In this document: positions 47,776 through 59,199 of the stretch, piece by piece | How positions within the stretch are numbered: the stretch's first letter is position 1 | Layout of the letters: each line of letters opens with the position of its first letter | From: Epiperipatus broadwayi | Taxonomy: Eukaryota; Onychophora; Udeonychophora; Euonychophora; Peripatidae | NCBI GenBank assembly: GCA_028023455.1 | Contig: JAQFVV010000447.1 | Location: 436,001-500,000 of the forward strand | Reading direction: 5' to 3' | Length of the DNA stretch: 64,000 nucleotides | Translations under genes and position numbers: made by a program | Notes under the pieces: generated by a model | Database searches by the model: none | Told to the model about the DNA's origin: nothing | What the model saw: the letters and a program-made list of their open reading frames with translations, nothing else

Positions 47776-48504
47776 TTAAGTCAATAACAAACTCCTTTTC
47801 GCAGCCAATTAGATAGTAAGGAAAAAGAAATAGATGAGCTTATTGGCGTATATGAGTTTCGAAGAAAAAATATTTAACTTTGCTAAAAGAGTTTTGGAAC
47901 ATATAGCCTATACACAGAAACTTCAGGCTTCAATTAAGGAGAAGCTACTTTTCATTACATCGCATTAGAGAAATAACAATATGGTACACAGAAATAGAAG
48001 AAAACATTTGTTAACGCTTTTTTTTAATTAATGAGGAATATAATAAAAAGATAATTAGAACTGATAGAACATCTATTATAAAAATGTATAGGAGTTATAA
48101 AGTAAATAAATGGTTTATATTAGTAGACTGCAGGGAATAGAATGAAAGAAAATAAATGATCTCACTGTAGTTTAAAAAGATACCAGAGGAAAATAAAGTC
48201 TAACTTGACTAATGAAGTTTGTCATATCGTTTTCTATGCTGTTTTTAAAAAATATATATTTATATTTTTACTATTAGTCTTAGCTTTCTCATTTTTCTTT
48301 CTAATTTTATTTTTTCTATTTCTGCTGTCTTGCAACTTAATTGTATCCATCTGCTTTATTAATCTTTTGCCACTTTCTTCTCTAATTCCTTCACCTTCCC
48401 ATAATTTTTACCCAACTGAATCCCAAGTTTAGTTCATCAGTATTTAAGTTTTAAAGTTTGATAATCCTTTAAATTTTTAATTTGGATTTTTTTTTTTTTT
48501 GCAG
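47776..48504. other. Upstream intron flank of the HECW exon
   Basis: AT-rich. A 25-codon open stretch after a TTTTCGCAG at about 47801-47815 has no HECW similarity. The frame at 48205-48432 is a hydrophobic low-complexity run. The last 25 bases form the pyrimidine tract and AG acceptor of the next exon. Confidence 0.55.
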
Positions 48505-48599
48505 GGCAACAGAACTTAGTTTTAATTTGATGAAACGAGCTCCTTCGGATAATGTAACTGGCCAATTATTTTTTTCTGTACGAGTTGAACCATCCAGTG
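48505..48599 (+). CDS. HECW: HECW-type E3 ubiquitin ligase, internal exon (end of C2 domain)
   Basis: A 95 bp exon lies between a T-tract with GCAG (AG at 48503-48504) and the donor GTAAGA at 48600. Its single open frame reads ATELSFNLMKRAPSDNV then TGQLFFSVRVEPSS. Human HECW1 has at the end of its C2 domain, from memory, [20 protein letters not shown], and the two align without gaps. The C2 domain of HECW proteins serves membrane and substrate targeting of the ligase. The exon starts with the third base of a codon and ends with one base (G). That base joins the GT at 54632-54633 to make glycine. The preceding exon is not identified in the window. This is an established family in animals. The human paralogs are HECW1 and HECW2, and Drosophila has one. 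Confidence 0.85.
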
Positions 48600-49726
48600 G
48601 TAAGATATTATTTGATGTATCGATGTATTATAAAAATCGATTATTTTTTCTAGTTCTTTTTCCCAATTTGATAACTTTTTATAAATATTAGAATTTTTAA
48701 AATACTCTGTAACTATCATAGTTCCATCACTAAAATGTAATAAATTAGAGATTAGAATACTAATGCCATATATTTGGTGATAACTTTGAAAACATTAAGG
48801 TTGATGTTGTGTTTGGTCTGGATTACAGACCCAACCAACAGTAAATAATGTAAAATAATACTGAAACAAGTATTACAATTAATATATTTATTATGTAAAA
48901 TATATACAATACAATATATACAAATGAATATTTACAAGTTGAATATTGGAGTTTCACATAAACTCTGTTTTCTGCCTGCTGCTTCTAGCCACACTTGATG
49001 GCTTGCCTCAAGGGTAGGGTCTATGACTCTTCCAGCTGTACAAGACAGCTTGCCTTGAGCCGAGAGTAGTCTTAGCAGCATCCGGTCTCTGTGGGACTTG
49101 CCTAGCTGCGTAGACTAAATAGCGTAGTGCTATCAATGGGAATACTTGCTGCTGTTTAGGTTGGCAGAGTTTCCTTGGGAGAACGCAAAGAGTCCTGTCG
49201 ACTGCGTCAGTGCAATATCCAGTACTAGTCGGATATATATATGGTCGAGGTTCGAGTGAGAGTTATCGCACTCAACAGCGACAAGTAATTATATAATAAA
49301 ACACACAAACACGGTAGTGGAGTTAATAGGTTTATATACATAAATACATATACGAGGGTCAATACATAATACAATTACTACAAAGATAAAACTGACTAAT
49401 ACATTAATATACAACTCTAGTCTTAAAGGCCTGCAGGCTTACAATAAATAATATTAAAGTCTATACGACCTGCAATGGTCCCTAGGTCTACCTTGGTACA
49501 TCGGGAGGTAGACCTCTCCGCGAGATGAGCTGAAAATGAAGTAGTGTCTGTGCACTCAGGAAAACGCATCCATCCTTCAACTTCACCTCGCAAGTCTGAC
49601 CTTGTTTGTTCCCGCCGTCCTGGATGTAACACTCTCTATTTCCATTGGTCATCCCATGACATGAGGTACAAAGTGGTCAGTTTGGTTATCTTTGACCAAC
49701 CTTAATCATTACTGTGATGCTTTTAG

Positions 49727-49920
49727 CATACACGCACATACTTGAATATTTGTAATAGTTACATTATTATTGTGTGTATCTGTTAATAAGCATACACACA
49801 CATACTTGTATTCATTTATAATAGTTACATTATTATTGTGTGTATCTGTTAATACACACACATACATAGAGTTAGTAGAGTTATTATTATTGCGTGTATA
49901 TGTGAATACACTCACACACA
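49727..49920. repeat. Three imperfect tandem units of about 64 bp inside the solo LTR
   Basis: Each unit contains an ACACACACATAC-type stretch followed by a TTATTATTGTGTGTATCTG-type phrase. Starts are near 49727, 49791 and 49854. Tandem repeats in the U3 part of an LTR, upstream of the TATA box, may carry enhancer elements, but that is inference. Confidence 0.7.
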
Positions 49921-49966
49921 CATAGCATTTAGTCACGTTCTTCCCCGATCCTCACAAAAGGCTGAC

Positions 49967-49974
49967 TATTTATA
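49967..49974 (-). promoter_or_regulatory. TATA box of the solo LTR
   Basis: TATTTATA on the + strand reads TATAAATA on the minus strand. It is followed by a GC-richer start region (GTCAGCCTTTTGTGAGGATC). Placement about 190 bp into the LTR from the minus-strand start fits a U3 promoter. Confidence 0.5.
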
Positions 49975-50203
49975 CCCAGATCCCTAACCTTATTGAAAAC
50001 CTTCGGATTTAGCAAGCATCATTGTTTATTGGCCTGTAATAATCATTGGCTATTTTGTTATCTATACATCAGCCTATTGGCCTGTGGCAAATAATGCTTA
50101 ATCCAATCAGAGAAGGAGGCATCTGGAATAATCTACTTCTGAGAGAAGGGAGGACTATAACAGTTGATTTTAATATTTTTCAATGTTTTTGCTAATAAAA
50201 ATG

Positions 50204-50508
50204 AACGAATGGCTTTATTACTCAAGAGTTCATAAGTTTGAACATCAGAAGTGGTAGCACTGGAATCGATTTGAGGAACTTATACTTAAGAGTCGAACAC
50301 TAGACCACTGCTCTAAACCATGCAGAGTAAAATAAGTAATCGATTGGCATGGCTTTATTACTTGAGAGTTCATAAGAAATTATTAAATAGCTTCATTGCT
50401 TGAGTACCCACAAGAATGTTGTTGTGCTGGAAGGGTCGACTCTGGAATTGGTATGAGGAGCTCACACTCCAGAGTTTAACCACCTACCATTGCACTAAAA
50501 CATACAAC
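50204..50508 (-). mobile_element. tRNA-derived SINE-like copies
   Basis: The first copy is 50204-50325. A fragment (50338-50380) and a further copy (50385-50508) follow. On the minus strand the first begins CTGCATGGTTTAGAGCAGTGG (box A) and later has AATCGATTCCAG (box-B-like). It ends in GAACTCTTGAGTAATAAAGCC. The same family lies at 4.4-4.7 kb and 6.7 kb. Confidence 0.6.
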
Positions 50509-50819
50509 AAGTATAGTATTGTTTTAATTTATTATTAATTTTACTCTTAATAGGATTGAATGTTCTGGAGGTCACGTGACATTAGGGCACCAGAAGTAAT
50601 AAATTGAGTTTCAAACTTGGAGAACCTTAGTTTGTGAGCTATTTCTCTATTACCCTAAACCTTGCAAATTCCCTCCCTCCCCCCCCAAAAAAAAAAACAA
50701 ACTGCATTGGTTAGGAATCAAATTCAAGTCACTTTCTTTAAAACCACTTATGCACATTATTATTGATTGATAATTCTAATGAATCCATTTGATAAGTAAA
50801 CTTCAAAAGTTAATACCAT

Positions 50820-51250
50820 CTGTATGATTGAAAGATTTTTAATAAATATGTTCTACACCAGTGTCTGACTTTGAGACTTAATGAAAGGTCATTATAGAAA
50901 TGCAGATCACGCACTGAAGGATGTAGATATTGATGGTAAGATTAGCCATAAGGATTGAAATGAAATATTTTTATGAGGGAATAATCAAATGTCACTGTCA
51001 TTATTGAGAGAATTTGTGGAGCAGCTGGACCCATGTCTCAAAGGTATGATAATGGTTGGTTGTTCACAAATTCTAAACTAGTTTTAAGAGGTCTAGGAAA
51101 AGACTAAATGAGGGAACGAGCAGATGTCACTGTCATTATTGAGAGAATTTGTGGAGCAGGCTGGACATAAGTCTCAGAGATATGATAATGGTTGGATGTT
51201 CACAAATTCTAAACTAGTTTTAAGAGGTCTAGGAAAAGAATAAATGGGAG
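50820..51250 (+). mobile_element. Diverged RTE-like reverse transcriptase C-terminus with 135 bp tandem duplication
   Basis: One frame near 51155 reads QAGHKSQRYDNGWMF, then later LRGLGKE. This corresponds to WVGHIARRDDNRWTIE and the KRPRKRP region of the better RTE copies. Upstream, the frame near 50830 gives RFLINM, LMKGHYRNADHALKD. The segment from GAGGGAATAATCAAATG (50975) is repeated from GAGGGAACGAGCAGATG (51110), a 135 bp duplication with a few differences. It is a dead fragment of a distinct RTE subfamily. Confidence 0.6.
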
Positions 51251-52680
51251 GTGGTGAGTGAATGACTCAACTGACCTATTTTCTAGTGATATTATGGTTT
51301 GGAAGTACTGGGTTTTTCTCATGTGCCTACTCACATACTTCCAGAAGCACTTCTCTTCACCTACTCTAAGGTCAACTATTGTAAAATTAAGTAGTCAGAA
51401 GACTATATTATCTATTGTCCAGGTGTACATGGTTCTATAGTAGGTGGTGATTGTAAGCAGTATTGTGATATAAAAGAGCATGATTATTTTATGATTTAAT
51501 TTTAAATTTGAGAGGTTTTTGACTGAATTATGCATGATAGGTAGTGATCAATTACTATTAATGATCAACAAGTGATATATATATATATATATGAGTATAG
51601 TATCCTTTTGTTTAGTTCCTCAAATTGTTTTTTCTGGTGGAAAAGTTTACATCTACGTCTAATTTTTTATATAAAATAAAAATTGATGTTTCTGCCAATT
51701 TCCTTTTTCTAATTCTATTCACATTATTTTGAATGTGTTTTTCTGGCCTAATTATACATTGAAACTTTTTTTTAGAAACCTTAAATTAATTTGAAGTGAT
51801 TCGTGCATGATTTGGTACAATGGTGAATTTGATTATATTGTTCGTGGAAGAAGCAGATTCCCTTTATATTGTAGAGATTATATCACAGGAACTTAAAAGA
51901 GATATACTCCCACTTCTAGCTTCCATTGGATGCCAGTAAAGCAAGAATCCGCTTAGGGTAGCAGAATGTGAAAAGTGGCACATTTGTTTGAATTGATTGT
52001 AGATTGACTTATCCACTGCTTCGTTATTCACTGTTTTAATTTCTTGCATATATTTCTGATGGCCATTTTCTTGTTTTGGTAATATTGTTGCTATAGTGTA
52101 TGGCTGAAGTGAATTTGAAAATTAAAAGTTCATTTAAAATGGCTCCAAAGTGCAAACTTAATGATGGTAGCTGTTCTTGCAGAGTCTAAAAGTCACAAAG
52201 TGTTTTCTTTATATTATAAATTAAAATTAATTGGTTATAAGTTTTTTAAGGAAAAAATGTTATACGCAAAAGCCGTTTGATGTTCAACAAGACTTGCAAG
52301 GAAGTGGTTAGTTGAGTGAGGAAGATATTAGGTTTTTTATGCTTTTAAAACTACCAAACTTGCATTCACAATAATCCAGCAAATCAAATCGACAGTAATA
52401 TTTACTTAAAAACTTTGACATAACATTAAAAATAACCAAGCAGTCAGTTTTTTCACAGCCATTCTCTTTTGATTTCAGCATCTTCCACAGTTTGCAATTT
52501 ACTGAGAACAGGGCCAAAAGTACTTCAGTCTAAAATCACAAAATAACCACAATGTAGCATACTTAAATAGTAATACAGACTTAAAACATTTGAATGTTAC
52601 AAAAAGGTAACGAAAATCAACTACACATTAATAACTTAAAAATTAATCCATAGTCTTATTGATTTTTTCCTTCGTTTGTA

Positions 52681-52905
52681 TTAGGAATTCAAATTTGAAA
52701 ACATTTGTTTGTCTGTGTAATGAAGTGGTGTCTTTCTTCTTTATAACTTAATGCTTCTTGCATTTTTGGTGAAGTTCACCGTAGAGAGCTACGATTAAGG
52801 CGATCTTCATCAAAAGAGCACACTTAACATTAGGCTATAAAGAAGAAAGGAACCACTTCATTTTACAGATAAATAAACATTTGCAAATTGGAATTAATCC
52901 ACAGT
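52681..52905. mobile_element. Small hairpin MITE
   Basis: Arms of about 65-70 bp (CATTTGTTTGTCTGTGTAAT, GAAGTGG, CTTTCTTCTTTATA) are inverted at about 52835-52905 (TATAAAGAAGAAAGGAACCACTTC, AGATAAATAAACATTTG). The centre holds a second, smaller inverted pair (TTTTGGTGAAGTTCACC versus GATCTTCATCAAAAG). No target duplication was clear. Confidence 0.75.
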
Positions 52906-54631
52906 ATTATGTTCCAAATGATTGTAGATGTAAACTAGAATAAATATATTAATCAACGTTCTTTAATAAAGTTTAATAAACCAGTCAATCAAATTACCTC
53001 CAATTTGATTATATACACACTGTATAGAATAAAACTATACTCACTCACAAATACGTATAAAAACTACTATTCAAAGTAAGATAACTGGATTGGCTATTTA
53101 GGCCTGGTAGCTGTCAAAGTTTTAGTCTCGATAAATGTTTATTATAATACCATAAAAATCAAGAGTGAACATTTTGATACTGAAAGATTTTTGAATAATA
53201 ATAATTGTGGTAGGGTATAATGAAATGTATTTTCAAAGAAATATTTACAATTAATAAAGCAGTATAATGTTTTTATACTGAACTAAAATTTATTTTTAAT
53301 GTGAAGCGTGGTCTTGGTATTTTTTTTACAAAATCATTTATTTTGAGTTCATGATTTATAAGCTTTAATCTTAAATCTGCTTTTTCTTCCAAGATAAATA
53401 TGTTTTGCTCCTTAGTTAATATTACATTACTTTGGCTAAATCTAGCTTCAGCCATATATGAATGCTAAAAAATGGTATTCTTATTGTGTAGTGACCAAGA
53501 CGGAATATGATTTAATTTCAAATTTTCAAGTCCTAAAAAGTTTTAACGTGGAATTAATTTTGCACATACATCCAAACATGTAAAACTTATTAAAATTCAA
53601 GTTATTTTTTGTTATAAAATATAATTAATCAAAAAAATTTTTACATTGAATTTTAATAAACTTATCGCTTATTTTAAAGGTTTTTAGCTGTTATCTGAGA
53701 TCATTTTTAATTGAAATATATAGAAAAAGCAAGAAATAGATTTTTTATAACAATTGGAAGAAACTTTAAATGTAAATAGGATGCCACCAATCAGACATAA
53801 GAATTATCATATAATAATAATAAAAAAATATATGCAAGGGGTACTTTGTAAACAGAAGCATCGAAATTTCAGAAAATTGTTATTGTTTTAAATTTAGTGT
53901 TTTTACTCATTTTTAATATTTTTATCAGAAGTATTCCATATTTACAACAAGTATTGGTGAAATTTTAGATTCTGTTATATTCTGTTGAGTATTAAATTTT
54001 TTTGAAAACTTGTTAAAAGACCAAATTATTACTCACTGAAACGTTAATGACTCTTTAGTTCTTGTTGACCTCCTAAAATTATTGATCATAGAAATCTATA
54101 CCAACTACTTTGGTGATCTCTGATTCAAATTATCTTTATGTATATATATATATATATGGTTCAGCATTGTAGTCTACACATTAATGTGTTTGCCTATCAT
54201 GCTTACGAATTGGTGTTTATACTCAGGTTGAATGCAAAAAGTTTTTGGTAGCTGAGGATTTTCAAAAAAAGTTAATGTTTTTCTCTTATAACCATCCAAT
54301 CAATCATTCTACTACTGGCCAAGAAATGGTATTTTTTTAGTCTTAACTAAAGAGCAAAATAAGTAAGAAAAATAATAAGTAACTCTTTGTCTGGTGGTTG
54401 TTTACATTGGTGAATAATGTCTTCTTTTTAGGTTTTTATTTGAAGATATACATTGGAAAGCTTTCATATTTTATTGGATATGCAAAGCTTTTTTACCCTT
54501 TATCTGTGTGTGTGTTAAAGTGTCAGATATTTTAGAACCTTTGTTAATGGGATTGTATTATTAGAAGAAAAAGTTTAATGTTGAATTGAAAATGGCATAA
54601 TTATATATAACATTTTAATTTTTATTTCTAG

Positions 54632-56221
54632 GTAATTCTGTTCCATCTTCAGCATTAGGGAGGTCAAATATTAATAGGAATAATTCCCACCTACCGACTT
54701 CTCTTCCAACACCTTTTGTCTCTCAAGATTCTTCTTCGCAGAGTTCACCAGGTTCTCCTCAACATGGTGATGTTTTTGGTCGTGATTCTCCTACATCTCA
54801 AACTGAAATAAGTAATGAGCAAGAGTTAATATTAACCAATGGAAATGCATCGACAATAAATGGGGAAGATGACATATCTTTATATAGATTGTCTCGTGGA
54901 AGATTAAGAGATTATTATCAAATAACAACAGTTGAAGTAACTCCAAATGGTAGTCCAGGTCATTTAAATGTTATAGAAGGCACTTCTTCAAATATAGAAA
55001 ATGAAGATTGCCATAGTATAAACTGTGATCAGGGGGAATCAAGTGGGGCAATATCTAATATGGATAGGTCGAATCCTGTTCATTTAGAAACAGTTAATTA
55101 TAAAGAATCTCCTCCTCCGGTTCCTCCTCGAACCAGATCTTTATTATCTCATCATGTTTACCCACATGATTCCCAGTTAGGTAATCATTTTGCATTAGCT
55201 CAGACTGAGATGTCAGACAGTATACATTCGCCACCTCCATTACCTCCTAAATCAAAATGCAGGTCACCTTGTAGAAGGAATTCAAATGGTTCTCGTTCTA
55301 GTATAACTTTGAGAGAAGCAAATAGTAATCTTAACAATTTGCGAGATAGTCTCATAACTCATATAGGTTCCATGGAACATTTACATCAAGAATTTGAAGA
55401 TGCACCAAGTTCTATTCATGAAACTGGGATATCAATAATGGAAACGTCACAAGATTTTAGTGAAACTGAAGCGACGGAAGTATTAGAAGAATCCAGTGTA
55501 GATGAATTTATTGACTGTCAAGTTTCGAGTATTAATCTAGATGATAGTATAATAGAGATGAATGAAGAGGAAATACATCATGAAGTATCAAATATTATTA
55601 TTGAAATTGGAGAGTCTCCCCCTGATGAAGAAGCTCAGGGATGTGACATAAGCGAATTCGAAGAAGAGGCAGCTCGTATATCTTCTGGTGATGAATATAT
55701 CTGTGATAATCCTTCTATAGCCAATGAATCAAGAATCTCTCGATCCTTAGAATCTAATTCAGAAAACAGCGATACAATATTAACACTATATCATATGCAC
55801 AATAATTCCTTAGAGGGGACTAGCAGGCATGATAACCATTCAACAGAAACTACAGAGAATCGACTGCACAATAATATTTCTGAGCACCCAGAAATGGAAC
55901 TTAGTTCTATCCCTGAGGATTCTGTTGATAGTGATACTGTGCCTGATGAAATACATTACTCATTGCAGCATGAATCACCTGGTATAGCCACATTTAGTCT
56001 ACCTGCAGTTACGAGGTCACAAACAACCCAAACCACAGCATCAACATTTTCAGATCCAGTCTGGGAGCCACGTTTATCGCACGACAGTCCTAGTAGAAAT
56101 TTACCATCCACTTCCAGTAACATTGCTTCTCCACGCCACACTACTCGGACTACACTTCCTTCCATCCCAGAAAGACGTGTCAAATTTCAAAAAGTGGAAT
56201 TGGATGAATCACTGCCGACTC
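54632..56221 (+). CDS. HECW: HECW-type E3 ubiquitin ligase, large exon (acidic linker before WW1)
   Basis: A 1,590 bp exon has acceptor TTTCTAG and donor GTAAGT and is open throughout. With the split glycine it adds about 530 residues and leaves one base (phase 1) for the next exon. The start joins the C2-end exon in frame. The sequence is Ser- and Glu/Asp-rich and looks disordered. Two proline motifs, SPPPVPPRTR (about 55108) and SPPPLPPKSK (about 55228), fit the class II SH3-binding pattern PxxPxR/K. Acidic runs such as EMNEEEIHHE and EFEEEAARISSGDE occur in the middle. The last residues, SIPERRVKFQKVELDESLPT, align with the human HECW1 stretch just before WW1 (YQRVDEALPPNWEAR, from memory), so the next exon should open with the WW tryptophan block. 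WW and HECT exons were not found before 64000. An internal ATG at about 54889 is not a start. Confidence 0.9.
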
Positions 56222-57016
56222 GTAAGTAATTTTTATATGTGTATGATTAACTTTTTTTAAGGAAGATAGTTATTTAGCATGAATTAATAACTTTATATTA
56301 GTATTTGTCTATTATATTTTCTTTTATTATTAAAGTTGTAGTTAGGAGCAAATCTCTTATCTTTCCTCCAGAGCCATCTATTTTAAGCTTGAATAATTAA
56401 TAACTATTAAATTGTAATGCTGTTATATTTACTTCCAGTTCTATTTTATCAGCATTTGCAAACTTGTTTCTGACTTTTGGCTTTGTTGCCAAATTATTAG
56501 CATTAGATGTCTGAAATAGAATGAAGAAAAGGGCTTTTAACAGTATATGTTATATCTCAGTAGAGATAGTCATGTGATGTTTCAAAATGTAACAAACTTT
56601 TCTTATACTACTGTAATTTATAAATATATGCACTTAGGCACTATTGTAAGAAAAGCTATTAATAACTGCATATGTATTAAAGCTTATCACTTTCAAGAGT
56701 GTCATATGAGGCCATATGTCACCCTAAAAAGTACTAAGCTTCAGTGAAAATACAGTTATTAATAACTTTTCTTATGATAATTTGTATGTTTATTAAATCA
56801 CTATTAGAAGCAATATTTCAAAGCCATCTATTGTAAGTTTATGTTTTTTGTCAGTGGATAAGATAGCCTAACATTTTGTATCCATTGATTACTCAAGCTA
56901 AAAATAGATGACTCTGAATTAGAATGAAGAGAATTAATTCTAACAGCATTTGTTAATTTAAATATAAAAAGAGATAGTCATGTGATGTTTTTTGACTTTA
57001 TTTTTAAAGTCGCTGA
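56222..57016 (+). other. HECW intron downstream of the large exon, with two related repeats
   Basis: No exon was recognised. About 56340-56585 and 56800-56995 are distantly alike. Both run from a GAGCCATCTATTTTAAG or AAGCCATCTATTGTAAG phrase to AGAGATAGTCATGTGATG. The frame at 56547-56747 is not recognised. Confidence 0.5.
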
Positions 57017-57029
57017 TTAAATTTACTTA

Positions 57030-58039
57030 GAGCAAAACTCTCCATACAGTATTGCCACCTGTACTAAACAGAATAATCAATGGATGCCAGAAGGCTTGTG
57101 CATAAAATCCCTATCTAATGCCTACTCATCCAATATCCCCAGACTAGTTTCTGGCTTGTGGCCTTCGTCAGTGAGGAGCTTTGGATCTGAGAGCACTGCA
57201 TCTAGATCTTAGGATCTAATGCAACCCTCTAGCAACCACCTTTTATCTCTACTTAACTACTAAACTATGAGAATGAAATTGAAAACACAAAAAATATTTT
57301 CAATCTAAGCTCAATAGCTTAAATAGTCATATGGGTCTGAACTCAGTTCAGCAACCATACATTTTGGAGTCTTTGGCTCTTTTACAACCATAGCCACCAC
57401 TATCCTATTAGGCAGGATTGGTGTTAAACCATTAAGCATCACATGATCACATTTTCTATACTAGCACATTAATTGTTGATAAACAGAGCAAAACTCTCCA
57501 TACAGTATTGCCACCTGTGCTAAACAGAGTAATCAATGGATGCCAGAAGGCTTGTGCATAAAATCCCTATCTAATGCCTACTCATCCAATATCCCCAGAC
57601 TAGTTTCTGGCTTGTGGCCTTCGTCAGTGAAGAGCCAAAGACACCAAAATGTATGGTTGCTGAACTGAGTTCAGACCCATATGACTATTTAAGCTATTGA
57701 GCTTAAATTGAAAATATTTTTTGTGTTTTCAATTTCATTCTCATAGTTTAGTAGTTAAGTAGAGATAAAAGATGGTTGCTAGAGGGTTGCATTAGATCCT
57801 AAGATCTAGATGCAGTGCTCTCAGATCCAAAGCTCCTTACTGACGAAGGCCACAAGCCAGAAACTAGTCTGGGGATATTGGATGAGTAGGCATTAGATAG
57901 GGATTTTATGCACAAGCCTTCTGGCATCCATTGATTACTCTGTTTAGCACAGGTGGCAATACTGTATGGAGAGTTTTGCTCTGTTTATCAACAATTAATG
58001 TGCTAGTATAGAAAATGTGATCATGTGACGCTTAAAGGT
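57030..58039 (+). mobile_element. Palindromic element, copy FB4, with three arms and 13 bp target duplication
   Basis: The exact direct repeat TTAAATTTACTTA flanks it at 57017-57029 and 58040-58052. The right arm (57637-58039) pairs by its inner part with the left arm (57030-57392). By its outer part and tail it pairs with a second left-type segment at 57437-57636. The terminal unit GAGCAAAACTCTCCATACAG is thus present twice in one direction and once inverted. The right tail (ATCAACAATTAATGTGCTAG to GATCATGTGAC) is related to the tails of FB1 and FB2. Arms are nearly identical, which indicates recent origin, conversion, or assembly duplication. No protein is encoded. Confidence 0.9.
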
Positions 58040-58052
58040 TTAAATTTACTTA

Positions 58053-59199
58053 CTTGAATGTGCATATATTTCAGTATTCATCTGCTATCAGGTATTTAAC
58101 ATCATTATAGCATCCTTTATCTAAGCCTTCCTGTCTCTCTCTCTGCTCATCACTACCTACCTATCTCTTAAATTCTTCTATGTTTCTATTTTTTATATTT
58201 TGATATATTATCTTCATAATTTCTCTATTTTTTACTGTGTTGTTGGTTCTTTTTCTCTCCTAATTATTATACATAGCCTTGGATTGTTTCTTTTTTTTTC
58301 CTTCTGCTTTAGTAATTCCCACATTTTGGCCTCATAGTCGCAATTTCGTTATAAAGAGTGTAACAAAAAGTCATAAAATCTCTCATGCTTTCATTATCTT
58401 TACTTTAAATTTTCTTATTTTTTCAATAATTTGCCCTGATCCTTTTTCAACATCCTGCACTCATCTCTACCTAAACTACATCTACAATCCAAATGCTTAT
58501 TCCATTTTTGCCTTTTCCCCCTGGTATCTAAAACTTCTGCACTTGCATATTTATGTAGTTGCACATTTGTTCTACTTTATATTATTTTTATTTTTTAAAT
58601 AATTCCAAACTATTTTTTTATATTTATATTCATTTTCCACAACACTTATTCTTTCTCTCTATAATTTATCTATCATCTCTCATAATTATATATTTGTAAT
58701 ATATTTTCTAATGGTTTAATTCTATATAAATTGATTAATCATCGATTAGCTTAACGTATTGTTAAAACCTTTCTTGTGGGTTTATTATTCTCTCCTTGTA
58801 ATTCAATGAAATACTATTTTTATTCATTTATTTTCATTCACTTATTGAAAACTTTTGAAGAGTTTTAATTTACTTTTCATTTTCCTCATTAAAAAACAAG
58901 GCCAATGTTGTTCATCACCCAATATTTATGTAGCTATTTATTGCTTTTGTATTCTCTTTAAAAAATTCTGAGTTCCTTAATCAGTACAAAGCACATTATT
59001 TCCAAATATTAAAGCTGGCCCCATTAACCCATTTTGTATAATTGTATAGGCTTCATATTTATTATATAAAAAAAATGCCAGATTTATCATTACTGCCATT
59101 CTGTTTTTTGTTTGTTTCCCCCAACTCTAATTCATAAGTATCTGTTAATTTATTTTTCCATTTAACTAGATAGCTACACTACTTCACTTCTTCAAGACA
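58053..59199. other. Pyrimidine-rich DNA, possible decayed LINE 3' region
   Basis: The stretch has T-rich and C-rich runs. It lies just downstream (minus sense) of the decayed LINE, so it may hold that element's 3' end, but I could not align it. The 107-codon frame at 58279-58602 is hydrophobic, starts inside a T-tract and has no recognised domain. Confidence 0.4.

Larger units (their letters stand above)
48805..50162 (-). mobile_element. Solo LTR, 1,358 bp, with 5 bp target duplication
   Basis: The segment begins TGTTGTG and ends TATAACA, which gives short inverted TG...CA termini. It is flanked by exact GTTGA at 48800-48804 and 50163-50167. It is less AT-rich than its surroundings. On the minus strand it has a TATAAATA box at 49974-49967 and, further on, several AATAAA sequences. 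Those signals are why I orient it minus. No interior or second LTR is present, so recombination between LTRs probably removed the rest. Superfamily (Gypsy, BEL or other) is not decided. The frame at 49423-49632 is not recognised as coding. Confidence 0.85.
48600..54631 (+). other. HECW intron, 6,032 bp, loaded with mobile elements
   Basis: The intron is bounded by donor GTAAGA and acceptor TTTATTTCTAG. It contains a solo LTR, SINE copies, an RTE relic with a tandem duplication, and a small hairpin MITE, all listed separately. The remaining parts (48600-48799, 51251-52680, 52906-54631) hold no recognisable gene. A tRNA-like relic on the + strand at about 54163-54235 (box-B-like GGTTGAATGC) is weak. 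Confidence 0.85.

Noticed and set aside
47816-47890. 25-codon open stretch after TTTTCGCAG, considered as the missing C2 exon of HECW
   Set aside because: The peptide does not resemble the C2 segment expected before the 48505 exon, and no suitable donor in the required phase follows.
58279-58602. 107-codon hydrophobic frame as a membrane protein
   Set aside because: It is low-complexity T- and C-rich sequence next to a decayed minus-strand LINE, begins in a T-tract and has no domain.
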